Origin: Candidatus Zixiibacteriota bacterium
GTDB taxonomy: Bacteria > Zixibacteria > MSB-5A5 > GN15 > FEB-12
Length of the DNA stretch: 8,779 nucleotides
Reading direction: 5' to 3'
Assembly: GCA_018816665.1 (NCBI GenBank)
Contig: JAHIVM010000195.1
Span: 1-8,779 of the forward strand
Below, in pieces: positions 1 through 7,125 of the stretch. The notes under the pieces are model-generated. The model worked only from the letters and a program-made list of their open reading frames with translations. It was not told the origin of the DNA and searched no databases. Position 1 is the stretch's first letter. Every line of letters begins with the position of its first letter. A program made the position numbers and the translations under genes.

Positions 1-106
1 ATATGTCCTTGAAAATGTTGGCGCCCAGAATGGCCTCGCCGCTCACCAGACCGTAATACTTCGTAATCTTGTGACCTTCGATATTCGGTGTTGTCAGAAT
101 CAGCAT
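1..106 (-). CDS. YbjQ/UPF0145 family protein, N-terminal part only
   Basis: This is the first 35 codons of a gene that runs off the left edge. The peptide opens MLILTTPNIEGHKITKYYG and continues through a GEAILGANIF segment. This is the typical N-terminus of the small (about 105-residue) UPF0145/YbjQ family, often annotated as putative heavy-metal-binding proteins; the biochemical role is not established. The ATG at 106-104 is preceded by AGGAG at 119-115 with an 8-base spacer, which fixes the start. The gene lies 36 bases after the transketolase stop on the same strand, so co-transcription is possible, but nothing in its family links it to sugar metabolism. The C-terminal two thirds cannot be assessed. 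Confidence 0.85.
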   Translation of the reverse strand, partial: MLILTTPNIEGHKITKYYGLVSGEAILGANIFKDI

Positions 107-142
107 ACTGTATACTCCTGTCACGTCAATTCGATCAATGGA

Positions 143-2095
143 TCAACTCTCGACCTGCTGTTTTGCCACCCCGAGCAGTTCCCTGATACGTTCGGCCACC
201 GATTCAGCATCAATACCAAGCATCCGGTACAAATCATGCGGTTTGCCCGACGATGCATACTGGGTGACACCCAGTTTGGTGAATCGGGCCGCATGACCCG
301 CTTCAAACATGGCGGCCGACAGCGCCGTACCCAGGCCGGTCTTCACGTTGTGATCTTCCAGCGTAACGATATGTCCGAATTCGGCGAGCATCGAAAGATC
401 CTCCGCATGCATATCCGACCAGTCCGACACGCTCACCAAAGCAATCTGATGTCCGTCGTTCGCCAACATGTTCCAGGCCCCGAGCGCATCCGCCAGCATA
501 TTGCCGGCCGTCACAAGCACGAGCCGCTCACCCTTGCGTACAACATCCATACGACCATACTTGTAAGAATATTCACCACCAAAAAACGGCTTGCCCTTTT
601 CATCGGCGACTATTGCCAGCTTGGACCGGCCCATAATGACCGCATAGTTGCCCGGAGTACTCAACACGTAACGGGCGATGCGATCGGTCTGGTTGGGATC
701 GGCCGGGGTGATGACTTTCCAGCCGAAAGTGGAATTGAGCAATCCGAAATAGTCGATACACTGATGCGTTTTGCCGTCCTCGCCCACATTCACCCCGGAG
801 TGCGTGCAGAACAGTTTGACATTGCCGTGGTTGATATCGTTCAGGCGCGCCTGGTTGTAGGTCTCGTCGACACCAAAGGCTCCGAACGCCGCCCAGATCG
901 ACAGCGCCTTCTCAGTAGACAGCGCACCGGCTGTGGCCGCGACGGCATGTTCGGTGATGCCGCATTGGAAAAAGCTCTCCGGATACTGCTCGCCGAAGGC
1001 CTTGGTTTTGACCGATCCCGAAAGATCGCAGTCAAACACGCCGGCCACAAACCCATCGCGTTCCATGTTCGCTTCGGCCACCGACACCAGCGCTTTGCCC
1101 CAGGCACCGCGATTGTCCGAGGTTTCACCCACACCGTACGTAATCGGTGTGCCCGGATCCACCCGGGGGAACTCCGCCCGAGGTACATCAAACTGCGGCG
1201 GGACGCCGTGCGAACGACGGGTCTTGAGTTCATCAATGTTATTGCCGACCCCGAGTTCCTCCAGGGCCTGGCCTATTTTGTCCGGCTTGACCGCGGCGCC
1301 GTGGTAGTTTTCATCGTTCTCCATGAACGACACGCCCTTGCCCATCACGGTTTTCGCCAGGATCATGTAAGGCTTTTTGTCATCGCGGGTGGCCGTACGA
1401 AGGGCATTGTAGATTTGATGCAAATCGTGACCGTCGATCTCTATCACTTTCCAGCCGTCGGCTTCCCACTCCCCCTTGATATTCTGCGGCAGAACGGCCT
1501 CTATTTTTCCCGAAATCTGGAGGCCGTTATAATCAACGATGGCCGTCACCCGATTCAATCCGAACTTCAGTACGTGACGGCGCGATTCGCCAATCTGTCC
1601 CTTCTGCTGCTCTCCGTCACCCATGACCACATAGGTATGGAACGGCTTGCCGGTCAGGCGGCCGTAAATGGCCTTGCCGACTCCAACCGCCAGTCCCTGC
1701 CCCAGGTTGCCGGTATCCCATTCCACTCCAGGGACGGAGCGCTCGACATGCCCCTCAAACGGTGACCCGCCCTGGCGGAATCCGTGAAGCGCCGGGAGGA
1801 TATCAAAAAAGCCGGTGTGCCCCAGGGCGGCGTAGACGCCCGGCGAGGTATGTCCGTGCGAGACGATTATACGATCGCGATCATCGCAGCCGGGATCGGC
1901 AGGATTGACCTTGGCCATATTGTACAACACCAGATAGATATCAATTGATGACATGGACCCACCCGGATGGCCCGACCCGGCCACGGTTGTCATCTTGAGA
2001 ATGTCGCCCCGCGCTGAGCGAGCCGTTTCGGTCAGTGTGTCAAACCACTTCGATGAGAGTTTCTCGTCTGTGAAGCCACGCCATGGATCAAACAT
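143..2095 (-). CDS. tkt: transketolase, single-chain
   Basis: Thiamine-diphosphate enzyme that moves two-carbon ketol units between sugar phosphates (xylulose-5-P, ribose-5-P, erythrose-4-P) in the cytosolic non-oxidative pentose phosphate pathway. The 650-residue protein has the full order of domains. The N-terminal cofactor domain carries GSGHPGGS (about 40-47), SHGHTSPG (79-86), the LGQGL turn near 131 and the ThDP/metal motif GDGE (159-162) ending at N190 in DYNGLQ. The middle pyrimidine-binding domain carries the catalytic glutamate E382 in GITEHA and the substrate-loop GEDGKTHQ (438-445). A C-terminal domain follows from about 510. The length is normal for a fused transketolase (about 620-670); archaea and some Firmicutes split it into two chains. 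The ATG at 2095 lies 22 bases after the pgi stop, with a weak GGTGG about 6 bases upstream. It ends TGA at 145-143. A long open frame on the opposite strand is a by-product of this gene's codon use. Confidence 0.96.
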   Translation of the reverse strand: MFDPWRGFTDEKLSSKWFDTLTETARSARGDILKMTTVAGSGHPGGSMSSIDIYLVLYNMAKVNPADPGCDDRDRIIVSHGHTSPGVYAALGHTGFFDILPALHGFRQGGSPFEGHVERSVPGVEWDTGNLGQGLAVGVGKAIYGRLTGKPFHTYVVMGDGEQQKGQIGESRRHVLKFGLNRVTAIVDYNGLQISGKIEAVLPQNIKGEWEADGWKVIEIDGHDLHQIYNALRTATRDDKKPYMILAKTVMGKGVSFMENDENYHGAAVKPDKIGQALEELGVGNNIDELKTRRSHGVPPQFDVPRAEFPRVDPGTPITYGVGETSDNRGAWGKALVSVAEANMERDGFVAGVFDCDLSGSVKTKAFGEQYPESFFQCGITEHAVAATAGALSTEKALSIWAAFGAFGVDETYNQARLNDINHGNVKLFCTHSGVNVGEDGKTHQCIDYFGLLNSTFGWKVITPADPNQTDRIARYVLSTPGNYAVIMGRSKLAIVADEKGKPFFGGEYSYKYGRMDVVRKGERLVLVTAGNMLADALGAWNMLANDGHQIALVSVSDWSDMHAEDLSMLAEFGHIVTLEDHNVKTGLGTALSAAMFEAGHAARFTKLGVTQYASSGKPHDLYRMLGIDAESVAERIRELLGVAKQQVES

Positions 2096-2117
2096 CGCCT
2101 GCCACCGTCCCTTTCTC

Positions 2118-3845
2118 CTACTTTCTGAGCGCGCGGCTCAGTGCCTTAGCGAATTTCTCAAGTCCCTCGGACGGGGACCCCTCAATTGCAATAACGACCG
2201 TGGGGAGTTTTCGTTGTATCAATGCCTGGGCATCGCCGATTGCCTGGGCCGCAATCAACTGACCGAAATCATACGCCCGGTCCGGTATCGGCAAACGCCC
2301 GTAGTTGGCTTTTACAAACACCACAAACATTCCGTCGGTCGGCCCACCCTTGTACAGTTGACCTATCGAATGCAATAACCGGGGGCCATAGCCACGCAGC
2401 GTTGCCATCCCGGTGCGATCACGAACGGTCCTGCGAATCCGCTCCAGGGCGGCCTCGGTCCTGGCATCGGCCTTGAAGTAGTTCAGCAAGGAGAAATACC
2501 TGGGGGAGCGCCCCCCGGCCAGAAACTTCTTCAGGAACTGCGTCAGGTTGGCCAGGTCTTTGGTATTGTACCGTTTGACCGCATCGTAACCCACCAGCGA
2601 CAATTGCCCCCAGCGACTGTGGGCCTTCTGATCCGGGAATTCACCGGACCGCTCAAATGCCGCCAACAGCTCGTTAGTGTTGTTTTTGCTCTCGGTGACA
2701 TTGGGTTCGTCGAAAGGATTGATACCGAGATGATAGCCGGCAACCGCGGTCGCCGCTTCCCACAACAGGAACTGCCTTCCCAGTTCGTGTTTGCCGCCCA
2801 GCACAATATCAACCACCGGGAGTCTCTTTTTTGTAAGGGCGTTGTGCAGTCGCATGTGTTCCGGCACCTTCTCGCCGGCCATGCGGAAAAACACAAACAG
2901 ACGATCGTTTTTGTACCCGTCTATCTTGCCGACCGGCTCGTGTTCAATCGGCACCACACCCTTCTTCTGCTTGCCCGTCGACTCGGCCACGAGTTGTTCA
3001 ACCCACGGCACCAGTGGTGCCGTCCGCTTTGAGGCCACGCAGGTCATTTTGTCCCGGCCTTTTTTGGCTGCCACCGCCATGAGCGATCCCAGCGCAAGCG
3101 CCGGATTGAGTTCGCCCTCCCGCTCCAGCAATAGCTTCTGCATCATGAGGGCGTCATCGAGCAGCGCCGTCAGGTCTACCCCGGCAAAAAAACCAGGGAC
3201 TAATCCAAAATAGGACAAGGCAGAGTACCGGCCGCCGATGTCCGGCGGGTTCAGGAAGATCTTGCGATATTTGAGCCGCCGAGCATACTTCTGCAAGCCG
3301 CTGCCCGGATCCGTGATGGCAACAAAATGACGGCCAGGCTGACGAACTTCGGCAGCCTGGAGCAACCCCAGGAAAAACACCTCATGCGAACGCGTCTCAA
3401 CCGTCCCGCCCGACTTCGAGGCCACAATAAACAGCGTTTTGTTCGGGTCGATTTTGCGGGCAATAGCCCGTACCGCCGCCGGGTCAGTCGAGTCAATGAC
3501 ATCAAACGACTTCAACTTCGGGTGCTTTTTGTGCATGAGGCTGAAAAGATCGGGGCACAGCGATGATCCCCCCATGCCCATGAGTACCACCTGGGTAATG
3601 CCGCTGCCAAAAACGTCGTTGCCAAAGGATTCTATGGCTTTCACCTGACGTTTCATCTTCGCGGCGCTGTCCACCCAGCCCAGCCGATTGGCAATCAGCT
3701 TCCGCACCGACTGCTTCTTGGTGAACACAGCCGCCTTGCGCTGCATAAACTGACGAACAACATCGCTCCGAGTGCCTTTGGCCAGCGCCCGATCATAAGC
3801 GGATGCAACAATTCCGGAGAAAACCGTGAACGTTCCCTGTTTCAT
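2118..3845 (-). CDS. pgi: glucose-6-phosphate isomerase (Pgi domain of the transaldolase/Pgi type)
   Basis: Interconverts glucose-6-P and fructose-6-P in the cytosol. The 575-residue chain shows the sugar-isomerase fold in order: GMGGSS (90-95), the phosphate-binding SKSGGTVET (143-151), GGRYSALS (204-211), an EQLVAESTGK segment (283-292) holding the likely catalytic glutamate E288, and GPRLLHSIGQLYKGGP (487-502) with the ring-opening histidine H492. This motif set and the FGQL-IAAQAIGD tail (528-538) are what I know from the Pgi half of bifunctional transaldolase/Pgi proteins, not from classical Pgi; here there is no transaldolase half. Start choice: ATG at 3845 has GAGG at 3854-3851. The same frame is also open from GTG 3917 and ATG 3911, overlapping the rpe stop. 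That would add 22-24 residues unlike the family, so I prefer 3845. It ends TAG at 2120-2118. Confidence 0.93.
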   Translation of the reverse strand: MKQGTFTVFSGIVASAYDRALAKGTRSDVVRQFMQRKAAVFTKKQSVRKLIANRLGWVDSAAKMKRQVKAIESFGNDVFGSGITQVVLMGMGGSSLCPDLFSLMHKKHPKLKSFDVIDSTDPAAVRAIARKIDPNKTLFIVASKSGGTVETRSHEVFFLGLLQAAEVRQPGRHFVAITDPGSGLQKYARRLKYRKIFLNPPDIGGRYSALSYFGLVPGFFAGVDLTALLDDALMMQKLLLEREGELNPALALGSLMAVAAKKGRDKMTCVASKRTAPLVPWVEQLVAESTGKQKKGVVPIEHEPVGKIDGYKNDRLFVFFRMAGEKVPEHMRLHNALTKKRLPVVDIVLGGKHELGRQFLLWEAATAVAGYHLGINPFDEPNVTESKNNTNELLAAFERSGEFPDQKAHSRWGQLSLVGYDAVKRYNTKDLANLTQFLKKFLAGGRSPRYFSLLNYFKADARTEAALERIRRTVRDRTGMATLRGYGPRLLHSIGQLYKGGPTDGMFVVFVKANYGRLPIPDRAYDFGQLIAAQAIGDAQALIQRKLPTVVIAIEGSPSEGLEKFAKALSRALRK

Positions 3846-3850
3846 GCTCG

Positions 3851-3854
3851 CCTC
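3851..3854 (-). promoter_or_regulatory. Shine-Dalgarno deciding the pgi start
   Basis: GAGG on the minus strand, 5 bases before the ATG at 3845, within TGAGGCGAGC. It favours that internal ATG over the upstream GTG (3917) and ATG (3911), which overlap the end of rpe and lie inside its coding sequence. Confidence 0.55.
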
Positions 3855-3867
3855 ATGTGTGAGTCGA

Positions 3868-3903
3868 TTAAGAAAGATCCGTGACTGTCTGAACCACCTG
3901 CCG
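3868..3903 (-). other. in-frame remnant of the rpe C-terminus beyond its TGA
   Basis: Reading straight on after the rpe TGA (3906-3904) gives R-Q-V-V-Q-T-V-T-D-L-S and then TAA at 3870-3868. Placed after ...FFSAHD, this matches in spacing and character the last helix of known epimerases; E. coli Rpe continues from its equivalent aspartate as YKKVIDEMRSEL. I take it as the ancestral end of the gene. The TAA then sits 22 bases before the pgi ATG, the same distance as between pgi and tkt. Whether it is still translated by readthrough is unknown; the stop is followed by C, a context known to be leaky for UGA. Confidence 0.55.
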
Positions 3904-4518
3904 TCAATCATGGGCACTGAAAAATGCTGTCCCCATGACCAGGATATCAGCGCCGGCCGCTACTACTTCAGCAGCATTGGTGAGATCCACACCGCCGTCG
4001 ATCATGATCTTTGTGGCCAGACCGTTACTGTCTATATGCTTCCTCGCGGTCCTGACCTTGTCAAGGACCTCGGGGATGAACTTCTGGCCGCCAAATCCCG
4101 GAAACACCGACATCGCCAGAAACAGGTCAAAATGCTCGAGATACGGCAGTACGTTGTCTACCGGGATATCGGGATTGATCGAGATACCGGCATGCACTCC
4201 CATATCCCTGATCTGACGGGCGTACGGCACGGGATCGGGATGGACCTGCAGGTGAAACGTGATGGCATCGGCGCCGGCCTTAACAAAATCATCAAAGTAT
4301 TTCTCGGGTTCGGAAAGCATCAGGTGGACATCGAGATAAGCATCGGTAAGCTGGTCGATTCGAGCCACGACCGCCGGGCCAAATGAGATATTGGGAACGA
4401 AATGACCGTCCATAATATCGAGGTGGAGCATGTTCACTCCGGCCTCGCCCGCACTGGCGATTTCCTCGCCCAGCCGGGCAAAATCCGCTCCCAGAACCGA
4501 AGGTGCAATTTCTGCCAT
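3904..4518 (-). CDS. rpe: ribulose-phosphate 3-epimerase, apparently shortened at the C-terminus
   Basis: Interconverts ribulose-5-P and xylulose-5-P, supplying the ketose donor for the transketolase two genes downstream. The 204-residue product starts MAEIAPSVLGADFARLG, the standard N-terminus. It has the metal ligands H32 and D34 in LHLDIMDG, H65 in YLDVHLML and D174 in IMIDGGV (D34 and D174 are the acid/base pair). The signature MSVFPGFGGQ lies at 136-145 and the phosphate-binding GTAFF near the end. The frame is open upstream to 4596, but those 26 residues do not resemble the family, so I use the ATG at 4518; its Shine-Dalgarno is weak (AAAAAAGG, more than 10 bases away). The protein ends at SAHD, about 15-20 residues shorter than usual, because of a TGA at 3906-3904. 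All catalytic residues lie before it, so activity is likely but the closing helix of the TIM barrel would be missing. Confidence 0.93.
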   Translation of the reverse strand: MAEIAPSVLGADFARLGEEIASAGEAGVNMLHLDIMDGHFVPNISFGPAVVARIDQLTDAYLDVHLMLSEPEKYFDDFVKAGADAITFHLQVHPDPVPYARQIRDMGVHAGISINPDIPVDNVLPYLEHFDLFLAMSVFPGFGGQKFIPEVLDKVRTARKHIDSNGLATKIMIDGGVDLTNAAEVVAAGADILVMGTAFFSAHD

Positions 4519-4619
4519 AGCGCCAATTAGGCCTTTTTTCCCGCCCCGGTCAATCGAAATTTCAGGATCACAGGAGGTGAGGATTGATCGGGGCAAACAG
4601 GCCGCACCGGAACACCGGT
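4519..4619. other. 101-base gap between queG and rpe
   Basis: The largest gap inside the minus-strand run. On the minus strand it begins with a small inverted repeat (ACCGG, TGTT loop, CCGGT) just after the queG stop. That repeat has no U-run, so it is not a convincing terminator. I see no clear sigma-70 promoter. It may be a transcribed spacer or hold a promoter I cannot recognise. On the plus strand it contains AGGAGGTGA at 4572-4580. Confidence 0.5.
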
Positions 4620-5618
4620 CTACTTCGAATTCTCGTCGTCCGGGGCCGTGGTATCAGCAATTCCCATCGCCTCGTTCCGAAGCACGATCCGGGCGTTCCT
4701 CTGCAAACCCTCAAGTCGGGTCCGCACCAGGCTGGTTCCGGCGGCCAGGTCCAGAAACTCCTCGCGAGTCCTCATCTCCAGCACGCGGCGAGCTTCCAGG
4801 AACTCGCCAACTCCATGCGATGGCAGCAGTTCCTTCTCGCCGGTCACTACCGCTCGATGATTATGCGGGCATACATCCTGGCACACATCGCAGCCGAATA
4901 TGCGATTGCCCATCCCCCGGGCCAGGTCCTCGGCAATCTCGGTCGGCCGCTCAATGGTCAGATACGAGATACACCGAGTGGCATCCACTACCCGGTCCTC
5001 GACAATAGCCCCGGTTGGACAGGCATCAATGCACAGCGTACAGGAACCGCACCGTCCGTGGTTGATCGCCCGGGGATCATCGGGTTCCAGCCTGAGAGTC
5101 GTGACAACTTCGGAGAGGAACAGCCAGGAGCCAAAAGCCCGGCTGATCAACATGCTGTTTTTGCCGATAAAGCCCAATCCGGCCTTTTCGGCATAAGCCC
5201 GCTCCAGCACCGGCCCAAAGTCCACATACCATTTGTACTCATTGCTTTCGCCGGCCGGGGTCAGTTCTCGCATCCTGCGGATGAGCTTTTTGGTTTTTCC
5301 CACGATTATCTTGTGGTAGTCCCGTCCCCGGGCATACCGGGAAACCCGGCCGTGCCCGGGCGGGGCCGTCTCACTGTCCGGCTGATAGTAGTTCAGGCCA
5401 AGCATGATGATAGACCCAATCCCGTCCATAAGTCGCCGGGGTTCGGTCCGCCGCTCGGGTTCGTTTTCCAGATAACTCATCTCGCCGTGGAATTTCCGGG
5501 CCAGCCAGTTATAGTACTGGGTCCTCACTTCGGGAATAGTATCCGGCGAAGTGATTCCACAAAGATCAAAACCGACCTCGGTGGCCAGTTGCTTGACTGT
5601 TTCGGCGGTGATGTTCAT
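4620..5618 (-). CDS. queG: epoxyqueuosine reductase QueG
   Basis: Catalyses the last step of queuosine synthesis, reducing epoxyqueuosine to queuosine in the wobble position of GUN-anticodon tRNAs, using cobalamin and two [4Fe-4S] clusters. The 332-residue protein has the N-terminal DUF1730-type domain with YARGRDYHKI (95-104). The YVDFGPVLERAYAEKAGLG block (131-149) supplies D133, the position of the proton-donor aspartate in characterised QueG, and is followed by GFIGKNSML. A bacterial ferredoxin-like part follows, with C190, C193, C196 and C200 (CGSCTLCIDACP), then C216, then C243, C246 and C250 (CDVCQDVCPHN): eight cysteines for two clusters. The tail carries only a short HEAT-like segment, so this is the short form. 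The ATG at 5618 is chosen from the family N-terminus. GAGGA abuts it directly, too close for a normal Shine-Dalgarno, while TAGG lies 10 bases away. The stop is TAG at 4622-4620. Confidence 0.95.
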   Translation of the reverse strand: MNITAETVKQLATEVGFDLCGITSPDTIPEVRTQYYNWLARKFHGEMSYLENEPERRTEPRRLMDGIGSIIMLGLNYYQPDSETAPPGHGRVSRYARGRDYHKIIVGKTKKLIRRMRELTPAGESNEYKWYVDFGPVLERAYAEKAGLGFIGKNSMLISRAFGSWLFLSEVVTTLRLEPDDPRAINHGRCGSCTLCIDACPTGAIVEDRVVDATRCISYLTIERPTEIAEDLARGMGNRIFGCDVCQDVCPHNHRAVVTGEKELLPSHGVGEFLEARRVLEMRTREEFLDLAAGTSLVRTRLEGLQRNARIVLRNEAMGIADTTAPDDENSK

Positions 5619-5789
5619 TCCTCGTAAACCTATGAAACTACACAGAAAACGCAAGCGGATACATATCGATGGACTCAGGGACAAAGATGGGTCGAAAAGC
5701 CCCCGGAAAGCCTTGAGTTTTAAATTTAAAGTATTATCATGGTGGGCTGCCAATAACGGCAATGTAACTTTTAGCACGAGGGTAGTATT
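5619..5789. promoter_or_regulatory. divergent intergenic region with overlapping promoter candidates
   Basis: This 171-base spacer separates queG (minus) from the ornithine aminotransferase gene (plus) and must hold both start regions unless queG is read from elsewhere. Its centre is strikingly AT-rich for this sequence, with the perfect palindrome TTTAAATTTAAA at 5719-5730. Plus-strand candidate: TTGAGT (5713-5718), 16-base spacer, TATCAT (5735-5740). Minus-strand candidate: TTGCCG (5762-5757), 18-base spacer, GATAAT (5738-5733). The two -10 elements share bases, so the promoters would compete or be co-regulated. These are matches by eye to the sigma-70 consensus only. Confidence 0.4.
5778..5782 (+). 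promoter_or_regulatory. Shine-Dalgarno of the aminotransferase gene
   Basis: GAGGG with a 7-base spacer before the ATG at 5790. It supports that start over the in-frame ATG at 5808 (residue 7). Confidence 0.65.
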
Positions 5790-7073
5790 ATGACCGATAT
5801 AAATACTATGAATCAGGCTGCCCTTGGGTTCTCCCAAGCCTCCGATAAAGACATTCTGGATGCCGAACAGGTTTTTGGCGCCCACCACTATGGTCGCCTC
5901 AATCTGGTCGTCCGCAAGACTGAAGGCTGCTGGCTGTACAGTCAGGACGGATCTAAGTATCTGGACTGCCTTGCCGCGTATTCGGCAGCCAACCAGGGCC
6001 ACCACAATCCGAAAATCGTTGCCGCGCTTAAGAATGCGCTCGACGGCAACTATGGCTCGGTTATCTCAAACGTCGTGTATACCGACGTTCTGGGACTGTT
6101 TCTCAAAAAGATCAGCACCCTCGTTCCGCAGCTCGGACTGCGATTTGGCAAAGAGGGCAACAAGGCCCTGCCGAAAAACGGTGGTGTTGAATCTGTCGAA
6201 ACCGCCGTGAAACTGGCCCGCTATTACGGGTACAAGTCGAAGGGAATTGCCGACGGCAAACAGGAAATCATCGTGGCCGGCAATAACTTCCACGGTCGTA
6301 CGATTACCATCGTTTCCATGTCATCCACCCCGAAGTACAAAGAGGGCTTTGGTCCCCTGACCCCGGGCTTTAAGATGGTTGACTATGGCAACGGCAAACA
6401 GCTCGCGGACGCCGTCAACGAGAACACCTGCGCCATACTCGTGGAACCGATGCAGGGTGAAGGCGGCATGTATATCCCCGAACAGGGCTATCTGAAAACC
6501 TGCCGCGAGGTCGCCGACAAACATGACCTGCTCCTCATTTTCGATGAAATCCAGGTCGGTCTCGGCCGCACCGGTAAGATGTTTTGCTTTGAGCATGAAA
6601 ACGTCGTTCCCGATGCCATCATCCTGGGCAAAGCCATTTCCGGCGGTCTTGTTCCGCTGTCCGTTCTCGTCACCAACAGCGCCCTGATGGACATGGTGTT
6701 CAAGCCGGGCAGCGATGGTTCCACGTACGGCGGCTACCCGCTGGCCTGCGTAGCCGGCATTGCCGCTCTCGACGTATTGGTCGATGACGACCTGCCGGGC
6801 CGGGCTGCCAAGGTAGGCGCTGTCCTGAAAAAGAGAATCGAGGCCGTTGCGGCCAAATCCTCTCACGTTAAGGAAGTGCGCGGACGCGGCCTGTTTATCG
6901 GTATCGAGGTGAAGAGTGGCGATGCCATGGTGTTCTGCCGCAAATTGCTGGATCTTGGCGTGCTGGCCAACGACAGCCACGGCCATACAATCCGCATTTC
7001 GCCGCCGCTGACGATTAACGACGAAGAAATGGACTACCTGGTCGAAAGACTGGAAAAGGTCCTGGTCGACTAA
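5790..7073 (+). CDS. rocD: ornithine aminotransferase (ornithine--oxo-acid transaminase)
   Basis: Class III PLP aminotransferase of 427 residues. It most likely transfers the delta-amino group of ornithine to 2-oxoglutarate, giving glutamate semialdehyde and glutamate, a link between arginine catabolism and proline/glutamate. Seen in order: AYSAANQGH (63-71), which in ornithine aminotransferases carries the ornithine-binding tyrosine (here Y64); NGGVESVETAVKLAR (130-144); NNFHGRT (165-171) with the carboxylate-binding arginine R170; VEPMQGEGG (218-226); FDEIQVGLGRTG (251-262) with PLP-contacting D252; LGKAISGG (279-286) with Schiff-base lysine K281; and GSTYGGYPLAC (310-320). The last block and the YSAxNQGH block are what separate this family from acetylornithine and GABA transaminases in my recollection. 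Some lineages have related lysine-type enzymes, so substrate assignment is good but not certain. It is transcribed alone: divergent from queG and closed by a terminator at 7093. No arginase or proline gene is visible nearby. The stop is TAA. Confidence 0.88.
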   Translation: MTDINTMNQAALGFSQASDKDILDAEQVFGAHHYGRLNLVVRKTEGCWLYSQDGSKYLDCLAAYSAANQGHHNPKIVAALKNALDGNYGSVISNVVYTDVLGLFLKKISTLVPQLGLRFGKEGNKALPKNGGVESVETAVKLARYYGYKSKGIADGKQEIIVAGNNFHGRTITIVSMSSTPKYKEGFGPLTPGFKMVDYGNGKQLADAVNENTCAILVEPMQGEGGMYIPEQGYLKTCREVADKHDLLLIFDEIQVGLGRTGKMFCFEHENVVPDAIILGKAISGGLVPLSVLVTNSALMDMVFKPGSDGSTYGGYPLACVAGIAALDVLVDDDLPGRAAKVGAVLKKRIEAVAAKSSHVKEVRGRGLFIGIEVKSGDAMVFCRKLLDLGVLANDSHGHTIRISPPLTINDEEMDYLVERLEKVLVD

Positions 7074-7092
7074 ATCCGACTTCAGACATTTC

Positions 7093-7125
7093 AAGGCCGG
7101 TTCTACCCAGAGCCGGCCTTTTTTT
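7093..7125 (+). terminator. strong intrinsic terminator after the aminotransferase gene
   Basis: A 12-base-pair stem (AAGGCCGGTTCT at 7093-7104 with AGAGCCGGCCTT at 7109-7120, one T-G wobble) closes a 4-base ACCC loop. It runs into a T-tract at 7119-7125, starting 19 bases after the stop codon. On the minus strand the same hairpin is followed by only two T residues, so it should act mainly on plus-strand transcripts. The T-tract overlaps the stop codon (7126-7124) of the converging gene. Confidence 0.9.

Noticed and set aside
71..1765. A 564-codon open frame on the plus strand opposite transketolase
   Set aside because: It is antisense to a certain gene, has no family resemblance and is explained by the absence of reverse-complement stop codons (TTA, CTA, TCA) in the tkt codon pattern.
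3868..3906. Selenocysteine at the rpe TGA
   Set aside because: The position is non-catalytic and I see no clear SECIS-like hairpin just downstream; a nonsense change or leaky stop is simpler.
4600..4619. Hairpin after queG as a terminator
   Set aside because: Only a five-pair stem with no U-run.
4584..5627. A 347-codon plus-strand frame opposite queG with a strong ribosome site
   Set aside because: The composition (rich in P, H, R, G) is that of a shadow frame, and queG on the other strand is unmistakable. Only the ribosome-site match is kept as a low-interest note.
5619..6005. Upstream extension of the queG frame
   Set aside because: It is open by chance across the intergenic region and into the aminotransferase gene; the family N-terminus begins at 5618.
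6321..7094. A 257-codon minus-strand frame opposite the aminotransferase gene
   Set aside because: Antisense shadow of a certain gene with no recognisable domain.
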